Source: Aphrocallistes beatrix (lineage: Eukaryota > Porifera > Hexactinellida > Sceptrulophora > Aphrocallistidae). From it: a stretch of DNA of 64,000 nt. The stretch covers positions 2,093,696-2,157,695 of the forward strand of contig OY725492.1 in the NCBI GenBank assembly GCA_963281255.1, written 5' to 3'. Shown here in pieces: positions 1 through 10,543 of the stretch. How positions within the stretch are numbered: the first letter of the stretch is position 1; each line of letters starts with the position of its first letter. The notes beneath the pieces were generated by a model. The model ran no database searches. It saw only the letters and a list, made by a program, of their open reading frames with translations, and was not told the DNA's origin. The position numbers were made by a program, and so were the translations under genes.

Positions 1-485
1 CCCTTCGGTCGCCTGGAGGTGACATTGGTTAATTAAACGGGATATATCATCTCTTAATATGTCCATCTTAGTTTTAAAATCGATATCACTCGAAAAAACA
101 CCAAATTTGTCAATTTTTCAAATTTTGATGAGTAATGATGACGTCATAGCAAAGTGATGAGTCATCATTTTTTGATGATAGTTGCATCATATGTGAGACG
201 TTTTAGGATACAGATTCTATTAAAATTTCAGCCTTCTATCTCCTATAATGGCTGAGTTATGCTCGAATAACTGTATTGCTTAACTTTTAAAAATGTGACA
301 ATGACGTCATAATTCCATGATGAGTCGACATTTTCGTCTGAGCTCAGAACTTACTGGAGCCATAGCCAAAAGACTCCCACATGCCAAAAATCAGCCTTCT
401 GCACCCTGCAGTTTCTTCAATCAATTCGTTACAGATATATATATATATATACAATAATCGAGTTTTAATAGTAAGGATACATATA
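1..485 (+). repeat. Family A dispersed repeat (head cut off by the window edge)
   Basis: This is the first of about twenty copies of one dispersed repeat, here called family A. In full copies the head starts CAAGCGCGCTTCG and holds several short GC-rich hairpins. The AT-rich body follows, with recurring phrases such as CTCGAAAAATCACCAAATTT, TGACGTCATAA and GATGAGTCATCATTTT. The tail is TTCAATCAATTCGTTACAGA followed by (TA)n. Only the last part of the head lies in the window. After the (TA)n comes a recurring phrase ending AATAGTAAGGATA. No coding capacity is visible. Confidence 0.8.
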
Positions 486-886
486 CACTGCCTGAACGAA
501 AGTATTCGTACACCTCATAATTCCCCATACAAATAGTTATAATACTGATTTATTTAGCGAGTCAAGGAATTTAATTGGTAAGAGATACGCTTAATTTAAC
601 ATTTTCAAACTGTGCCACCATATACCACCAATGCTATAATATACAATGGTGATCACTCGCGACATGTGGCATAGGAAAGCAAATGCTGTAAATACTTAAT
701 CTTGAAGAAGAGAAATTAAGTTGAAAACTTATTAAGTGGGTAATTTGAATGTGGAGAATTCGAATTTGAAGTCAAATTAAGTGTATCTCTCACAAATTAA
801 ATATTCTTGAAACGCTAATTAAATCAGTATTATAACTATTTGTATGGGGAATTATGGGGTGTACGAATACTTTTGTTCAGGCAGTG
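486..886. mobile_element. Tc1/mariner-type palindromic MITE (TIR CACTGCCTGAAC)
   Basis: The ends are long inverted repeats starting CACTGCCTGAACGAAAGTAT and ending with its complement, flanked by TA on both sides, the target preferred by Tc1/mariner elements. It encodes nothing. A second copy lies at 44193-44671 and a half copy at 41437-41580. It sits in the TA-rich tail between two family A copies of opposite orientation. Confidence 0.8.
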
Positions 887-888
887 TA

Positions 889-1470
889 TACACACACATT
901 AATCGAGTTTTAATAGTAAGGATGAACGTAAGATAATGAAGTGTGCAAATACTTTTGTCCGGGTAGTATATATATATATATATCTGTAACGAATTGATTG
1001 AAGAAACTGCAGGGTGGAAAAAGCTAATCTTTGGCATGTGGGAGTCTTTTGGCTATGGCTCCAGTAAGTTCTGAGCTCAGAGCAAATGTCGACTCAGCAT
1101 GGAATTAAGACGTCATTGTCACATTTTTGAAAGTTAAGCAATACAGTTATTCGGGCATAACTCAGCCATTATAGGAGATAGAAGGCTGAAATTTTAATAG
1201 AATCTGTATACTAACATACCTCACATATGATACTACTATCATCAAAAAATGATGACTCAGCACTTTGTTACGACGTCATCATTACTAATCAAAATTTTAA
1301 AATTTGGTGATTTTTCGTGCGATATCGATGATAACAGTAGGACAGACGTATTTAGAGATGTTATTTCCCTTATAATTAATCAATGGTGACCACAGGGGCC
1401 CAAAGGGCTCCTCCGGCGGACACAGTGTTCGCTAGTCGCGCAGCGCAAGCAAGCGAAGCGCGCTTGTGTT
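889..1470 (-). repeat. Family A repeat, minus orientation
   Basis: This is the reverse complement of the copy at 1-485, with a (TA)n tract, the body and the GC-rich hairpin head (about 1385-1468) in inverted order. Positions 931-968 hold a remnant of the MITE type seen at 3745-4223 (phrase GTGCAAATACTTTTGTC). Together with 1-485 it makes a large imperfect palindrome around the MITE at 486-886. Confidence 0.75.
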
Positions 1471-1639
1471 TAATAAAACTGAGAAAATAAATAATTGAAG
1501 CATAAAGACGAAGTATTTTGATTAGCTAAAGAACATGCGATCCAAACTAGTTGTTAGATTACTATACTACACTGTATCAAGTTACATTCAAGCAAATTAG
1601 GGAGATCAATCTGGTTACTAGAGATATTATCGATCCATG

Positions 1640-1890
1640 ATAATAATCAGTTTTATGATGGTAATCAAGTTACGATAGAAGTTGTGCATCCATGGTAGTT
1701 ATCAAGTTATGATGGAAATCAAGTTACATTGGAAGTTGTGCATCCAAAGTGGTTATCAAGCTACGATGGTTATCAAGTTACGATGAAACGTGGCTAGAAA
1801 GCTTTGGATCGGTCTGTTTGATCGCAACTTGATAACCACCATGGATGCACAACTTCTATCATAACTTGATAATTACCATGGATGCACAGC
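1640..1890. repeat. Degenerate short repeats, unit like ATCAAGTTACGATGG
   Basis: Variants of TTATCAAGTTACGATGG and GAAGTTGTGCATCCATGG recur in direct and then inverted orientation. A short outlier lies at 3060-3140. The stretch 1471-1639 before it shows nothing recognisable. 1900-2075 holds loosely repeated TTTAGG(A/C)GCGT phrases of unknown origin. Confidence 0.5.
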
Positions 1891-2083
1891 ATCCAATTAT
1901 CTAGGAGCGCGAGACAATCCTTTAGGCGTATGATTTTAAGCCCGAAAGTGTTTAGGAGCGTGAAAATTTAGAATATTACCAATTTACCCTATATTATTAT
2001 TTATCGATTTAGGCGTATAAGAATTTATTGATTTGAGAATAGGAGCGATATCTGGAGGGCTGTATAATACCCTGATGCACAGC

Positions 2084-2156
2084 TTAAAGATAAGCCTACT
2101 GACAATGACTGTCTTTCCTGCTTAAAGACAGTCATTGTCAGTAGTCTTATCTTTAA
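2084..2156. repeat. Near-perfect 73-bp hairpin bounded by TTAA
   Basis: The two arms of about 33 bases are complementary except for one C/T mismatch and enclose a loop of about 7 bases. The outer ends read TTAAAGATAAG and CTTATCTTTAA, so the hairpin is bounded by TTAA at both ends. It could be a minimal TTAA-targeting MITE or a microRNA-like precursor. The sequence alone does not decide. Confidence 0.6.
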
Positions 2157-3172
2157 ACAATCAATACTCTCTATGCAGTCTAGTTTTGCTGGATTACATT
2201 ACCTATTGGGAAAGATGCTTAAATTTGGATAGATTAAAAATGAAATACTTATAAAAATCAATTAGGAGTCCTATGTTTTTGTTATTTAAAATAAGATACG
2301 TATAAGGTACGCAATAAAGAATATTTTGATGGAATATCAACCATAAAGCGGGATCAAAATGTTGAAAAAATAGCCAGAAGTCAGTCTTCAAAATTTCAGA
2401 TTTTGGTTAACTTTGATGAGGTAGTCCTAAGAAACTAGTGAATATATACGATTCAAATCACGTCACATATAACGTACGTGTCTATTCTTCAATTAATAAT
2501 ACATCCACAGGTCCAGCGGAAGCAACTTTTTATTGGTCCGGCCAAAGAGAAGTTGGTCCGACCAAAAGCAAATTTGCATATGAAAATAAGCCATAATGGC
2601 ATAAAATTGGTCCGGCCAAAGCGGGACCAGTTCCGCCGGCCCTGATCCAACTAAGCTACATACATCTTCAATTGATTAAAAATCAAAGCTTAAAGCATGC
2701 TCACTCTGGTAACTTGTAAGAGGGGTAAACGTCCGAAATAACTGAGCGCCAACTTCACCAACCTATAGCTCCCAAGAAATTTGGAATTTTCTTATCAAAT
2801 TTAAACTGCATAAACGCCTGTTATTCAGAAATATGGGTACAAAGTCTTGAATTATAATTTTTAGATGAACTTGTTGAGGCTGTGCTCGCTTTAACTCACT
2901 TAAAAGGCGTAAAAACTAAAACTTTACCACATTTTCATAAACGTCTGTTCCACTTCCTTCCAGTAACAACGAATTTATTCAAATCGGAAGTTGGTTGTTT
3001 TATATTAACACTTCAAGTGTGCTCGTTCGAATCTTAATTCAACTTAACACTCTTATTCAAGTAACTCAGGGTTATCAAGTTACGATAAAATTATGCATCA
3101 ATGGTGGTTGTCTAGTTACGATAGTTATCAAGTTACGATGAAACATGTCTTTAATCACTAGTATTATTTAAC
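2157..3172. other. No gene seen; small repeat at 2508-2645
   Basis: No credible coding region was found. Positions 2508-2645 form a compact unit with repeated GGTCCGGCCAAAG phrases and imperfectly inverted ends (CAGGTCCAGCGGAAG against CCGCCGGCCCTGA), probably a MITE. A related phrase, ATTGGTCCGG, appears around 24245-24300. Confidence 0.4.
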
Positions 3173-3730
3173 CAGGGTTGCCATCTCCTCAGTCATAAAA
3201 AAAAGGACACTCAGGGATAGATCGAAGATTTAGAAAAACGATGTAAAGAGAGAGCGTAGCGAACGACAATAATGGCTGTCTGGGTGCTAGCACCCCAAGG
3301 AATTGTTTTGAATGTTTTTAGTGTGCTTCTATATCATTATATTGGATCTCTGATCCAATATAATGTTATAGTAGCACAGTTCTAAAATGAGTGCTGGTGT
3401 CCGGCCGTATGTGGTGTACAGACATGAGTTTAAGAGATATCGGTTTGAATTTATTTGTGAAGCTGCGGACATATATGTAAATTCTCACCTAGGGTTTCGA
3501 TTTCCAAAATATGCTAAATCATCATGATAGCCATTCTAGTATATAATCTACAAGTAAAACGTAAAAGGACAAGAATGAGTTTATAAGAACAAAAAGGACA
3601 AAAAGCGAAAAAAAAGGACAATAAGGACAAAAAGCGAAGAAAAAGGACAAAAAGGACAGCATATTTTAAAAAGGACAGGTAGCAAAAAAGAAGGACTGTC
3701 CTTTCTAAAAAAGGACGTATGGTAACCCTG
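3173..3730. mobile_element. hAT-type MITE with 8-bp TSD TATTTAAC
   Basis: The element starts CAGGGTTGCCAT and ends ATGGTAACCCTG. The flanks carry the exact 8-bp direct duplication TATTTAAC at 3165-3172 and 3731-3738, which is the target-site length of hAT transposons. The interior is simple, with many AAAAAGGACA units in the right half, and has no transposase. A fragment of the same family is at about 27863-27990. Confidence 0.8.
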
Positions 3731-3744
3731 TATTTAACAATATA

Positions 3745-4223
3745 CAGTACCCAGACAAAAGTATTTGCACACTTCATTATCTCACGTTGATTTAATACTA
3801 AAATGGGTATATTTATGAAGATTAAAACTCCGAAACGGTAAGCGATACAACTAATCGGGTTTCAGATTCGAAATCTTCGCATTCGAATTAGTTATTGTAG
3901 AATATTTCTAATCAATTATTAATTCCCAATGTTTTCAAATTATCAATCACTGCCACCTTGTGCCACATATGTCCCTTTTTATCACTATACATTATGGTGA
4001 TGTACTACCTCTTGTGTCACAGGTTGATAATTTTACTCATTGTGTTGAGCAATCTATTAGAAATATCCTACAATAACTAATTCGAATGCGAAGATTTCGA
4101 ATCTGAAACCCGATTAGTTGTATCACTTACCGTTTCGGAGTTTTAATCTTCATAAATAGACCCATTTTAGTATTAAATCAACGTGAGATAATGAAGTGTG
4201 CAAATACTTTTGTCTGGGTACTG
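3745..4223. mobile_element. Tc1/mariner-type palindromic MITE (TIR CAGTACCCAGAC)
   Basis: The whole 479-bp unit is close to one palindrome. It starts CAGTACCCAGACAAAAGTAT, ends with the complement, and is flanked by TA. It has no open reading frame of interest. A diverged copy lies at 19880-20357. Confidence 0.85.
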
Positions 4224-4367
4224 TAGAACCGATGCTCGTATACTAGTTCATAATATCTCACGAATTACACATGCCATTACACGAATTAATTAAATTTTAG
4301 GTTGTAAAGCTTGGATTAATTTAACTACAGATAAAGTTGATTTCTTGCTATAGTCTTACCTTACCAC

Positions 4368-4834
4368 CAGGGGCGTCGGAACAGGGGGGTCTGTGGGGGC
4401 TCTGGCCCCCACTTTTTTTGGTTTTTATTCGTTCATTTATTTTGGGACTATAAAATGGTACAATAAATTACAGCTATGTCGAAAACATTTTCAAGACTGA
4501 AACTGTTGAAGAACCGCTCCGCGTTCAATTAATTAGTTTCCAATTTGTTTTGAACAGTGTGTTTGGATTCACACTTTTCTGTATAATTTAGTCTCATCAC
4601 ATTCAAATGATGATTCAGAATCCGTATATTTGTAATTTCAATCCTCATATAACTTCCCAATTCGTAAGTTTGTCCATATTTGGAAAATCCATATTTGGAA
4701 ATTTGCAATTAATGATCTTAATTAAACGATTTATTCAATTATTTATTTTCCTAAGATCATAAACATTATTTACTAAAACTTGTTTGAATTTTGGAATCAG
4801 CCCCCCAACTTTAAATTTGCTTCCGACATCCCTG
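4368..4834. mobile_element. hAT-type MITE with 8-bp TSD CTTACCAC
   Basis: The termini are CAGGGGCGTCGGAA and TTCCGACATCCCTG. The exact 8-bp duplication CTTACCAC lies on both sides (4360-4367 and 4835-4842). A G/C-rich stretch after the left end (GGGGGCTCTGGCCCCC) is typical of such elements. A fragment with a similar end is at 36600-36838. It encodes no protein. Confidence 0.8.
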
Positions 4835-4879
4835 CTTACCACTCATTGAAATCATGCATAATAACCTAACTAATAATAC

Positions 4880-5090
4880 AGGTACAAGCACGCTTCGCTT
4901 GCTTGCCCTACGCGGCTGGCAGACACTTTGTACAAAGTAGATTATAAAGTAGATAATATCTCTAAACATGTCTTACTGTTATAATCGATATCACTCGAAA
5001 AATCACCAAATTAGTCAATTTATTTTTGATGCCTAATGATGACGTCATAACATACTGATGCGTCAGCATTTTCTTTATTCAATTCGTTAC

Positions 5091-5121
<31 letters not shown>
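4880..5121 (+). repeat. Truncated family A repeat with (TA)n tail
   Basis: The head starts CAAGCACGCTTCGCTTGC at about 4886. The body is shortened, keeps TGACGTCA at 5040-5047, and runs to the TTCAATTCGTTACAGA phrase and a (TA)n tract. The next element is inserted at a TA of this tract. Confidence 0.75.
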
Positions 5122-5124
<3 letters not shown>

Positions 5125-5899
5125 TACCGGTCAAAAAGAATTGCTCAATAGTCAGGAAAAGCAAAGATGATCGATTTAAGTACTACTATAAGTTGTTGAT
5201 TTTGGATGTTTGGATGTTATTTAATAATAGGATACAGTAAAAACTAATGAAAATCGTGCCTTTCCAAAGAAAATTGCTTTGTAGCCTGTTTTTAGCGCTC
5301 AAAATAATCAATTTTACAAAGGAGGAATCTTAGTTACAAAGGTCGTAGAGTAAAAAACTCGACGGTTTTGGAAAGATCTCGTCACGTAGAACAAATGATA
5401 GAGACAGATTTTCGATATTCTACTTTAGAAGAACGTTAAAATATTTTTGCTTACGAAAATCTGCTTCTAAATATTGTAGCAACGAAATTGGAAAGAAAAA
5501 ATTAATTGGGTTAAAATTGAAACTTATTTTCCTATTATTTTCTTTATTCAACCATTTCGTGCAAGAATAATTGAGAAAGAGGCATAAGCCATTGAAGTTT
5601 CCTTGAATGTCCTCTCTAAATTAGGTGATTTGGGAATTGTATTTTTGCAGTCAACTCATCGAGAACAGTTTCCACAAAAAATTTCAGGAGAAAATAATGA
5701 AAACTTTTTGAGTTAGTTCTGGAACGAAACACCAACCTTAAGACTGCAACTCATATAAGAACCGAAGTTTTATCCGAATATTCTCTAAAAATTCCCATTT
5801 CAACAGTTCAGAAAAGGTTACGAGGGGCAAGCTATCATTGTGAAAATCAATCGAATTTTGGGTAAACCTATTTTGTGCAATTCTTTTTGACCGGCAGTG
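5122..5899. mobile_element. Tc1/mariner-type element (TIR CAGTACCGGTCAAAAAG)
   Basis: The inverted ends CAGTACCGGTCAAAAAGAAT and CTTTTTGACCGGCAGTG are flanked by TA. Positions about 5160-5741 match, in reverse orientation, the left part of the TTAA element at 8063-10543. That copy ends in TTAA at 5738-5741, so this Tc1 element was itself hit by a half TTAA element. The remaining Tc1 coding piece is listed separately. Confidence 0.75.
5734..5865 (+). pseudogene. Tc1-like transposase helix-turn-helix fragment
   Basis: In one frame this reads about 43 residues containing THIRTEVLSEY and ISTVQKRLRGA. This resembles the second helix-turn-helix of Tc1/mariner transposases, in which an IS.STVRRRLRE-like helix is characteristic. 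It stops at 5863-5865 and has no catalytic DDE domain. It lies just inside the right inverted repeat of the element at 5122-5899, as expected of a deleted transposon. Confidence 0.55.
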
Positions 5900-6024
5900 T
5901 ATATATATATATATATAAATAGACACATTAACCGAGTGTTAATAGTAAAGATAATACAAGCATTTGCCAAAGCATTAAATTATTTTTCTAAGTAATGCTT
6001 TAATTTTCAAATAGCAATATTTCA

Positions 6025-7473
6025 ATGTCTTTTTTAGCATGTAGCATCTTATTTCACAAATGTTTTTATAGTGGAATTTTAGTTGAAATCGAACATGGAT
6101 TAATTTTCTCCATATTTCCTAAACATATTAGACTTGTCTCCACTACTCCTGTTGTTGTTTGGCTAAAACTACAGAATAATGATATTCCATCAATATTGGA
6201 ATGTTATGCAGAAATAATACAATTTACAGAATTTCCTTGTAACAATTATATTACAAAACAAATACCTTCCCAACTCGTTTTGTTAAAATTGAGATGTTCG
6301 TTGAGTTATGGAGATCATTTTAAAACACCTTTACTCAAGCATCTTAATTATTCTTCAATACTACAAGGTGAGAATATCCTTATCATTGGGAGTCCTTATG
6401 GCCCTGTTTGCCCCCCTGTACTTTTAAACAATTATTTTAGTGGAATTGTTAGCAAAACATATGGCTCTAAAGTTAACATGATTCTAATAGATACTTTTTG
6501 TCCACCTGGACTCATTGGTGCGCCAGTTTTTATTTATAAAGAGGGAGTGCCATATTTATATGGTCTTCTGTTAGCAGACTCAAGTTCCTCCAATTATCCA
6601 TCTTCCAATAAATATGGAACAATTTTTCCTGTGGTATCGATGATGTATTTGCTAACTATATCTGAAAATATGCTATCTCGTCATTTTTCATCCTCCAATA
6701 TATTAATTTCGATTTCCAACCATACACCAATAATTGTACCAATTGTTTTTTCCGCAATTTCTTCAATCATTATTCCCGAAATATTTTCCAAAGTAGTTTT
6801 CGTCGATGCAGGAATAAATAATGGTACTGGATATTTGTTATCAGAAAACATCTGTTTTACATGCGCACATCTTATCGATAATTTAGAAATTGGGGATTCA
6901 GTATATATCTCAAAGTTTGATCATTTACCTGTTGAATTTAAAGTTAAATTTTCTACTTTACCTAATGTTTATCCAGACTTTGCAATCCTTACAAAGATCA
7001 ACAGTCCAGAAATTACACTTCGAGATATAATATATTGTAATGGTACAACTTTCCCAAAATTATCCAATGGCTTAAAAACATTTGGAATTGGTTTTGGATG
7101 TTCTGCATTTAATGAAGAATCACGCATTCCTTTATTGAGTGCGGGTTGCGTGAGTAATGTCATAGAACAAAGCAAAATGATTTTATTTGGGCAAATTTCT
7201 TGTAGTTTGAATCCTGGCTCAAGTGGTGGTTTGTTAATTGAACAAAAATCTCAAAGATTATTAGGTTTATTATATGGTTATGCGGAATCAAATGATGGTG
7301 ATTTAACAGATACTTACCCACAAATAAGTAGATTTATTCCTTTTGAAACTATTTTTCTTTTATTAAGAAAAGGGATTTTCGAAACATCTAAGCAGTTCAA
7401 ACTTGATAAATATGTTCAAGGATTATGGCAATACAGATATATTCCAAAAACATTATATTATAGCAAATTATAA
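6025..7473 (+). CDS. TYSND1: TYSND1-like peroxisomal trypsin-like serine protease
   Basis: The 482-residue product matches the TYSND1 family, which processes PTS1-bearing enzymes of peroxisomal beta-oxidation in the peroxisome matrix. Seen directly: the GSPYGPVCPPVLLNN motif at 122-136, equivalent to the family's GSPFG.FCP motif; a chymotrypsin-fold triad with H282 in FTCAHL, D318 in YPDFAIL and S400 in NPGSSGG; and the C-terminal tripeptide SKL (480-482), the canonical peroxisomal targeting signal. The frame is open with no introns, unlike the multi-exon vertebrate gene. The ATG at 6025 is the first in frame, but TTTTTTAG just after it could be a splice acceptor, so a short upstream exon is possible; the N-terminus is shorter than in mammals. 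A possible poly(A) signal AATAAA is at 7583-7588. Codon use is AT-rich, like the surroundings. Confidence 0.92.
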   Translation: MSFLACSILFHKCFYSGILVEIEHGLIFSIFPKHIRLVSTTPVVVWLKLQNNDIPSILECYAEIIQFTEFPCNNYITKQIPSQLVLLKLRCSLSYGDHFKTPLLKHLNYSSILQGENILIIGSPYGPVCPPVLLNNYFSGIVSKTYGSKVNMILIDTFCPPGLIGAPVFIYKEGVPYLYGLLLADSSSSNYPSSNKYGTIFPVVSMMYLLTISENMLSRHFSSSNILISISNHTPIIVPIVFSAISSIIIPEIFSKVVFVDAGINNGTGYLLSENICFTCAHLIDNLEIGDSVYISKFDHLPVEFKVKFSTLPNVYPDFAILTKINSPEITLRDIIYCNGTTFPKLSNGLKTFGIGFGCSAFNEESRIPLLSAGCVSNVIEQSKMILFGQISCSLNPGSSGGLLIEQKSQRLLGLLYGYAESNDGDLTDTYPQISRFIPFETIFLLLRKGIFETSKQFKLDKYVQGLWQYRYIPKTLYYSKL

Positions 7474-8062
7474 AATGTGTTTGATTTATGAATACCCGAA
7501 TCTATTATTTTTGATTTAAAATTATGTACTTTTCCATAATTCAATAGTTTTACAGACTTAATATTTATATGTCATTCCAACGAATAAACGACTAGGCGTT
7601 GTGTGAGTATAATTCATGTTTAATCACTGCCTTCGATTGTCTCATTAATTTTATTTTCGAGAATACAACATTTCTCCGCTCTGCTCAGAACCTATCACCA
7701 TACCAGCCGATGATGTACTTTCTTAGTTTAAGAATGTTTCAATGTAATGGTCTGATAGTGTGTATGATTTCAATGAGCAGCTACCCCACTGACATTCTAG
7801 ACCTATAAAATATATTATTACCTATGGGTTTTCCATACATAGTAATTAATTAGTGAACTCAAAATACTTGTATGGCTTCAGAGTTTTGAGTTATGACGTC
7901 ATTTTATTTTTTGCACCCCATTATTTAATTTTCATTCTTGCTAAATCTCTTTACTATCTTAGACACATTTATAAATGATCAAAGTAAGCTTCTAAATACA
8001 TAGATATAATCTAAATAACTAAATTACGATTTATAAGTGCCATACTATGGTTTTATACTAAG
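7474..8062. other. Downstream region of the TYSND1-like gene; no further gene seen
   Basis: It contains the AATAAA at 7583-7588 expected of a 3' end, and otherwise AT-rich DNA without a recognisable gene or repeat. One ATGACGTCAT occurs near 7890 outside any obvious family A copy. Confidence 0.5.
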
Positions 8063-10543
8063 TTAAGGTTGGTGTTTCCTTCCAGAACTAATTCAAAAAG
8101 TTTTCATTATTTTCTCCTAAAATTTTTTGTGGAAATGTTCTCGATTAGTTATCTGCAAAATACACTTTTCGGGACCTCAAGAATCAAGAAAAAACTTTTT
8201 TTCCCAACATATCACCTAATTTATGGAGGAGATTCAAGGAAACTTCAATGGCTTATGCCTCTTTTACTCAATTATTCTTGCACGAAATGGTTGAATAAAG
8301 AAAATAATAGGAATAGAAGTTTCAATTTTAACCCAATTAATTTTATCTTTCCAATTTCGTTGTTACAATATTTAGAAGCAGATTTTCGTAAGCAAAAATA
8401 TTTTAACGTTTTTCTAAAGTAGAATAAAGATCTGTCCTACGTGACGAGATCTTTCCAAAACCGTCGAGTTTTTTACTCTACGACCTTTGTAACTAAAGAT
8501 TCCTCCTTTGTAAAATTGAATTTTTAAGTGCTAAAAACAGGCTACAAAGTAATTTTCTTCGGAAAGGCTTGATTTCCACTAGATTTTACTGTATCCTAGT
8601 TAAATAACATCCAAACATCCTAAATCAACAACTTGTAGTAGTACTTAACTTCAAAATATGGCATATCAAATATTTTCACATCATGACACCTTCAAAAGTG
8701 TGAAAAAGTTGTCAGTTATGACTGAGAACCCAAAAATGACCATGTCCGATAGTATCCGCCGAAATCCCACATCAATAACTTTATTTGACTATGCCAGGTC
8801 GTTATTCTATTACTGAATTCGTGCTCAGCACTAAATTTCCAGCAATTTGATATATCATATCATTCTATATACTAAGGCAATGGCACTCAACAAAAAATTA
8901 GTACCATGGATTGGTTAAATACTTCAAAACCAATAATTTTGATATTGTAGATATTTCAATTTTCCATCAATTTAGGCATTCACCCACCCTGACAAACTAA
9001 CTATTATATCAGAACAATTGAAATGATTTCTGCTGAGGGTTCAGATACATCGTCGTCATAGGCGTAACTCCAGGGGTGGTAGGGGTAGCGTGCCACCACA
9101 GACCTAAATGTTATGTTGACTTTGGGTGACATGCCACATTAGTTTGATATATGTTTACAAATCTCGCCACCCCAGCTAACCATGAAAAAATCAAAATTCT
9201 TACGCCTATGATCATCGTTAAACGACTATTCTTCCCTACCCAATTCACATTGAACATTTCCTAAACATCATTAACGAATTTCAAGAACTCAACAGTTTAG
9301 TTCTGGTCTACACTGTTCTTATCCATGATATAAGCTAACATTCCGGCTGAAGTTGACTAATAGAAAATCTTAAGGGCCAAAATTACATTTCGCCTTCCAA
9401 CCTGACAACCAGCAGGCTTGTTAGGTTTGAAAGGCGAAATGTCCCGATGTTAATTTGGAGCACGTTTAGTTAAATTGCACTTGTCCGAATTTTAAAAAAG
9501 GTATTTAGGCCCACGTTTTTGTAGTGACGAGGATTGCATTTACTAAATTTGGGGAAGGCAACACTTTTTCTTGATCTTTTAAATTCAGTCAATTGTTTCT
9601 ACCCAACTTGAGCATGTATATGCATGGTTCTAGAATAATTAACTACATTACTTAAGAAATCACTCACCCGTGATCTTGTTGTTCTGGTAGTATTCACACG
9701 TCTTGGAATGGCTCGATACCATTTTCACGAAGAGCACCATCTTTAGGAAATTGAAATTGAAAAACTTCATGAAGTGTTCTACTCCTCTGTAATTGGAAGT
9801 CGAGTCAAGCACGAGACAAGACATCTCGTCCAAATAATGATTTATGCAATTAGTGTTGTCAAGTGAGGTATTATAAATGAGTAATAGAAATAATATGCAG
9901 CAAAACAATACATTATTGTAATACACTAGTGTTGTATGTGAAGTAAATATAAATATTGTGGTTACATAATATTTTCAAAATGAATATTTAAACAACCATG
10001 AACTCACAATATGAGATAATTATATAGTTGATAATAACAGTTATTTAATTAGCGGTTTTAGGATTGAAGTATTTAACCAATCCATGGTACCAATTTTTTG
10101 GTGAGTGCCATTGCCTTAGTATATAGAATGCTATGGATATATATATTGACCATATTTGGAGAACATTTGGTTGCCTTTTCCTAGCAACGGTCAGGAATGT
10201 GAAAAAAATTCCTGGCCGTTGCTATGCAGGGTCAAGCAAAAACGTTTCCAAATATGGTCAATATATATATCAAATTGCTTGAAATCTAGTGCTGAGCATG
10301 AATTCAGCATTAAAAAGATGATCTGGTACTGTTAAAAGAAATTATAGCTGTGGGACATTTCGCATTTAAAATGTGTCGTTTTTAGAGCGACACCAGGTGA
10401 TACAAGTGGCGAAATATTGGGGCTAGAGTTGTAAAAGTCGGAATTATTGTCTAGAACCCCTATAAGGATCCAAAATGATAAAAAAGCAATTTGGACACCT
10501 TTTTAGTAAAAATCAAGTGTCCCATGGGAAACACCAACCTTAA
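8063..10543. mobile_element. TTAA-flanked element F2 (TIR TTAAGGTTGGTGTTTCC), with an insert
   Basis: It begins TTAAGGTTGGTGTTTCC and ends GGAAACACCAACCTTAA, with TTAA at both outer edges as for piggyBac-type target sites. Without the nested element at 8855-10136 the native length is about 1.2 kb. The interior is shared with copies at 25429-26397, 26689-27857, 39258-40408 and others, including a hairpin around CCTGGCCGTTGCTA. No transposase was found, so it is non-autonomous. Its right TTAA touches the end of the RAG1-like pseudogene. Confidence 0.8.
8855..10136. mobile_element. CCATAGC-family transposon, 5-bp TSD ATATA
   Basis: The left end (TCATATCATTCTATATAC, mutated) and right end (GTATATAGAATGCTATGG) are inverted copies, followed inward by a further matched stretch around GGCAATGGCACTCA and CCATGGATTGGTTAA. 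ATATA flanks both sides (8850-8854 and 10137-10141), though in AT-rich DNA. It is the same family as 49569-50681 by these inner terminal sequences. It contains a small palindromic MITE at 9057-9212 (ends AGGCGTAA and TTACGCCT), a 9370-9445 hairpin with ACATTTCGCCTT, and an 88-codon minus-strand ORF (9660-9926) that I do not recognise. Confidence 0.7.

Noticed and set aside
1385-1470. Family A head as a tRNA gene or tRNA-derived SINE promoter
   Set aside because: The hairpins do not form a cloverleaf with an anticodon arm, and no clear A box and B box pair was seen.
8069-8422. 117-codon plus-strand ORF
   Set aside because: It lies in the non-coding interior of F2; the same DNA elsewhere (5160-5741, inverted) is not open, and the sequence is low-complexity AT-rich.
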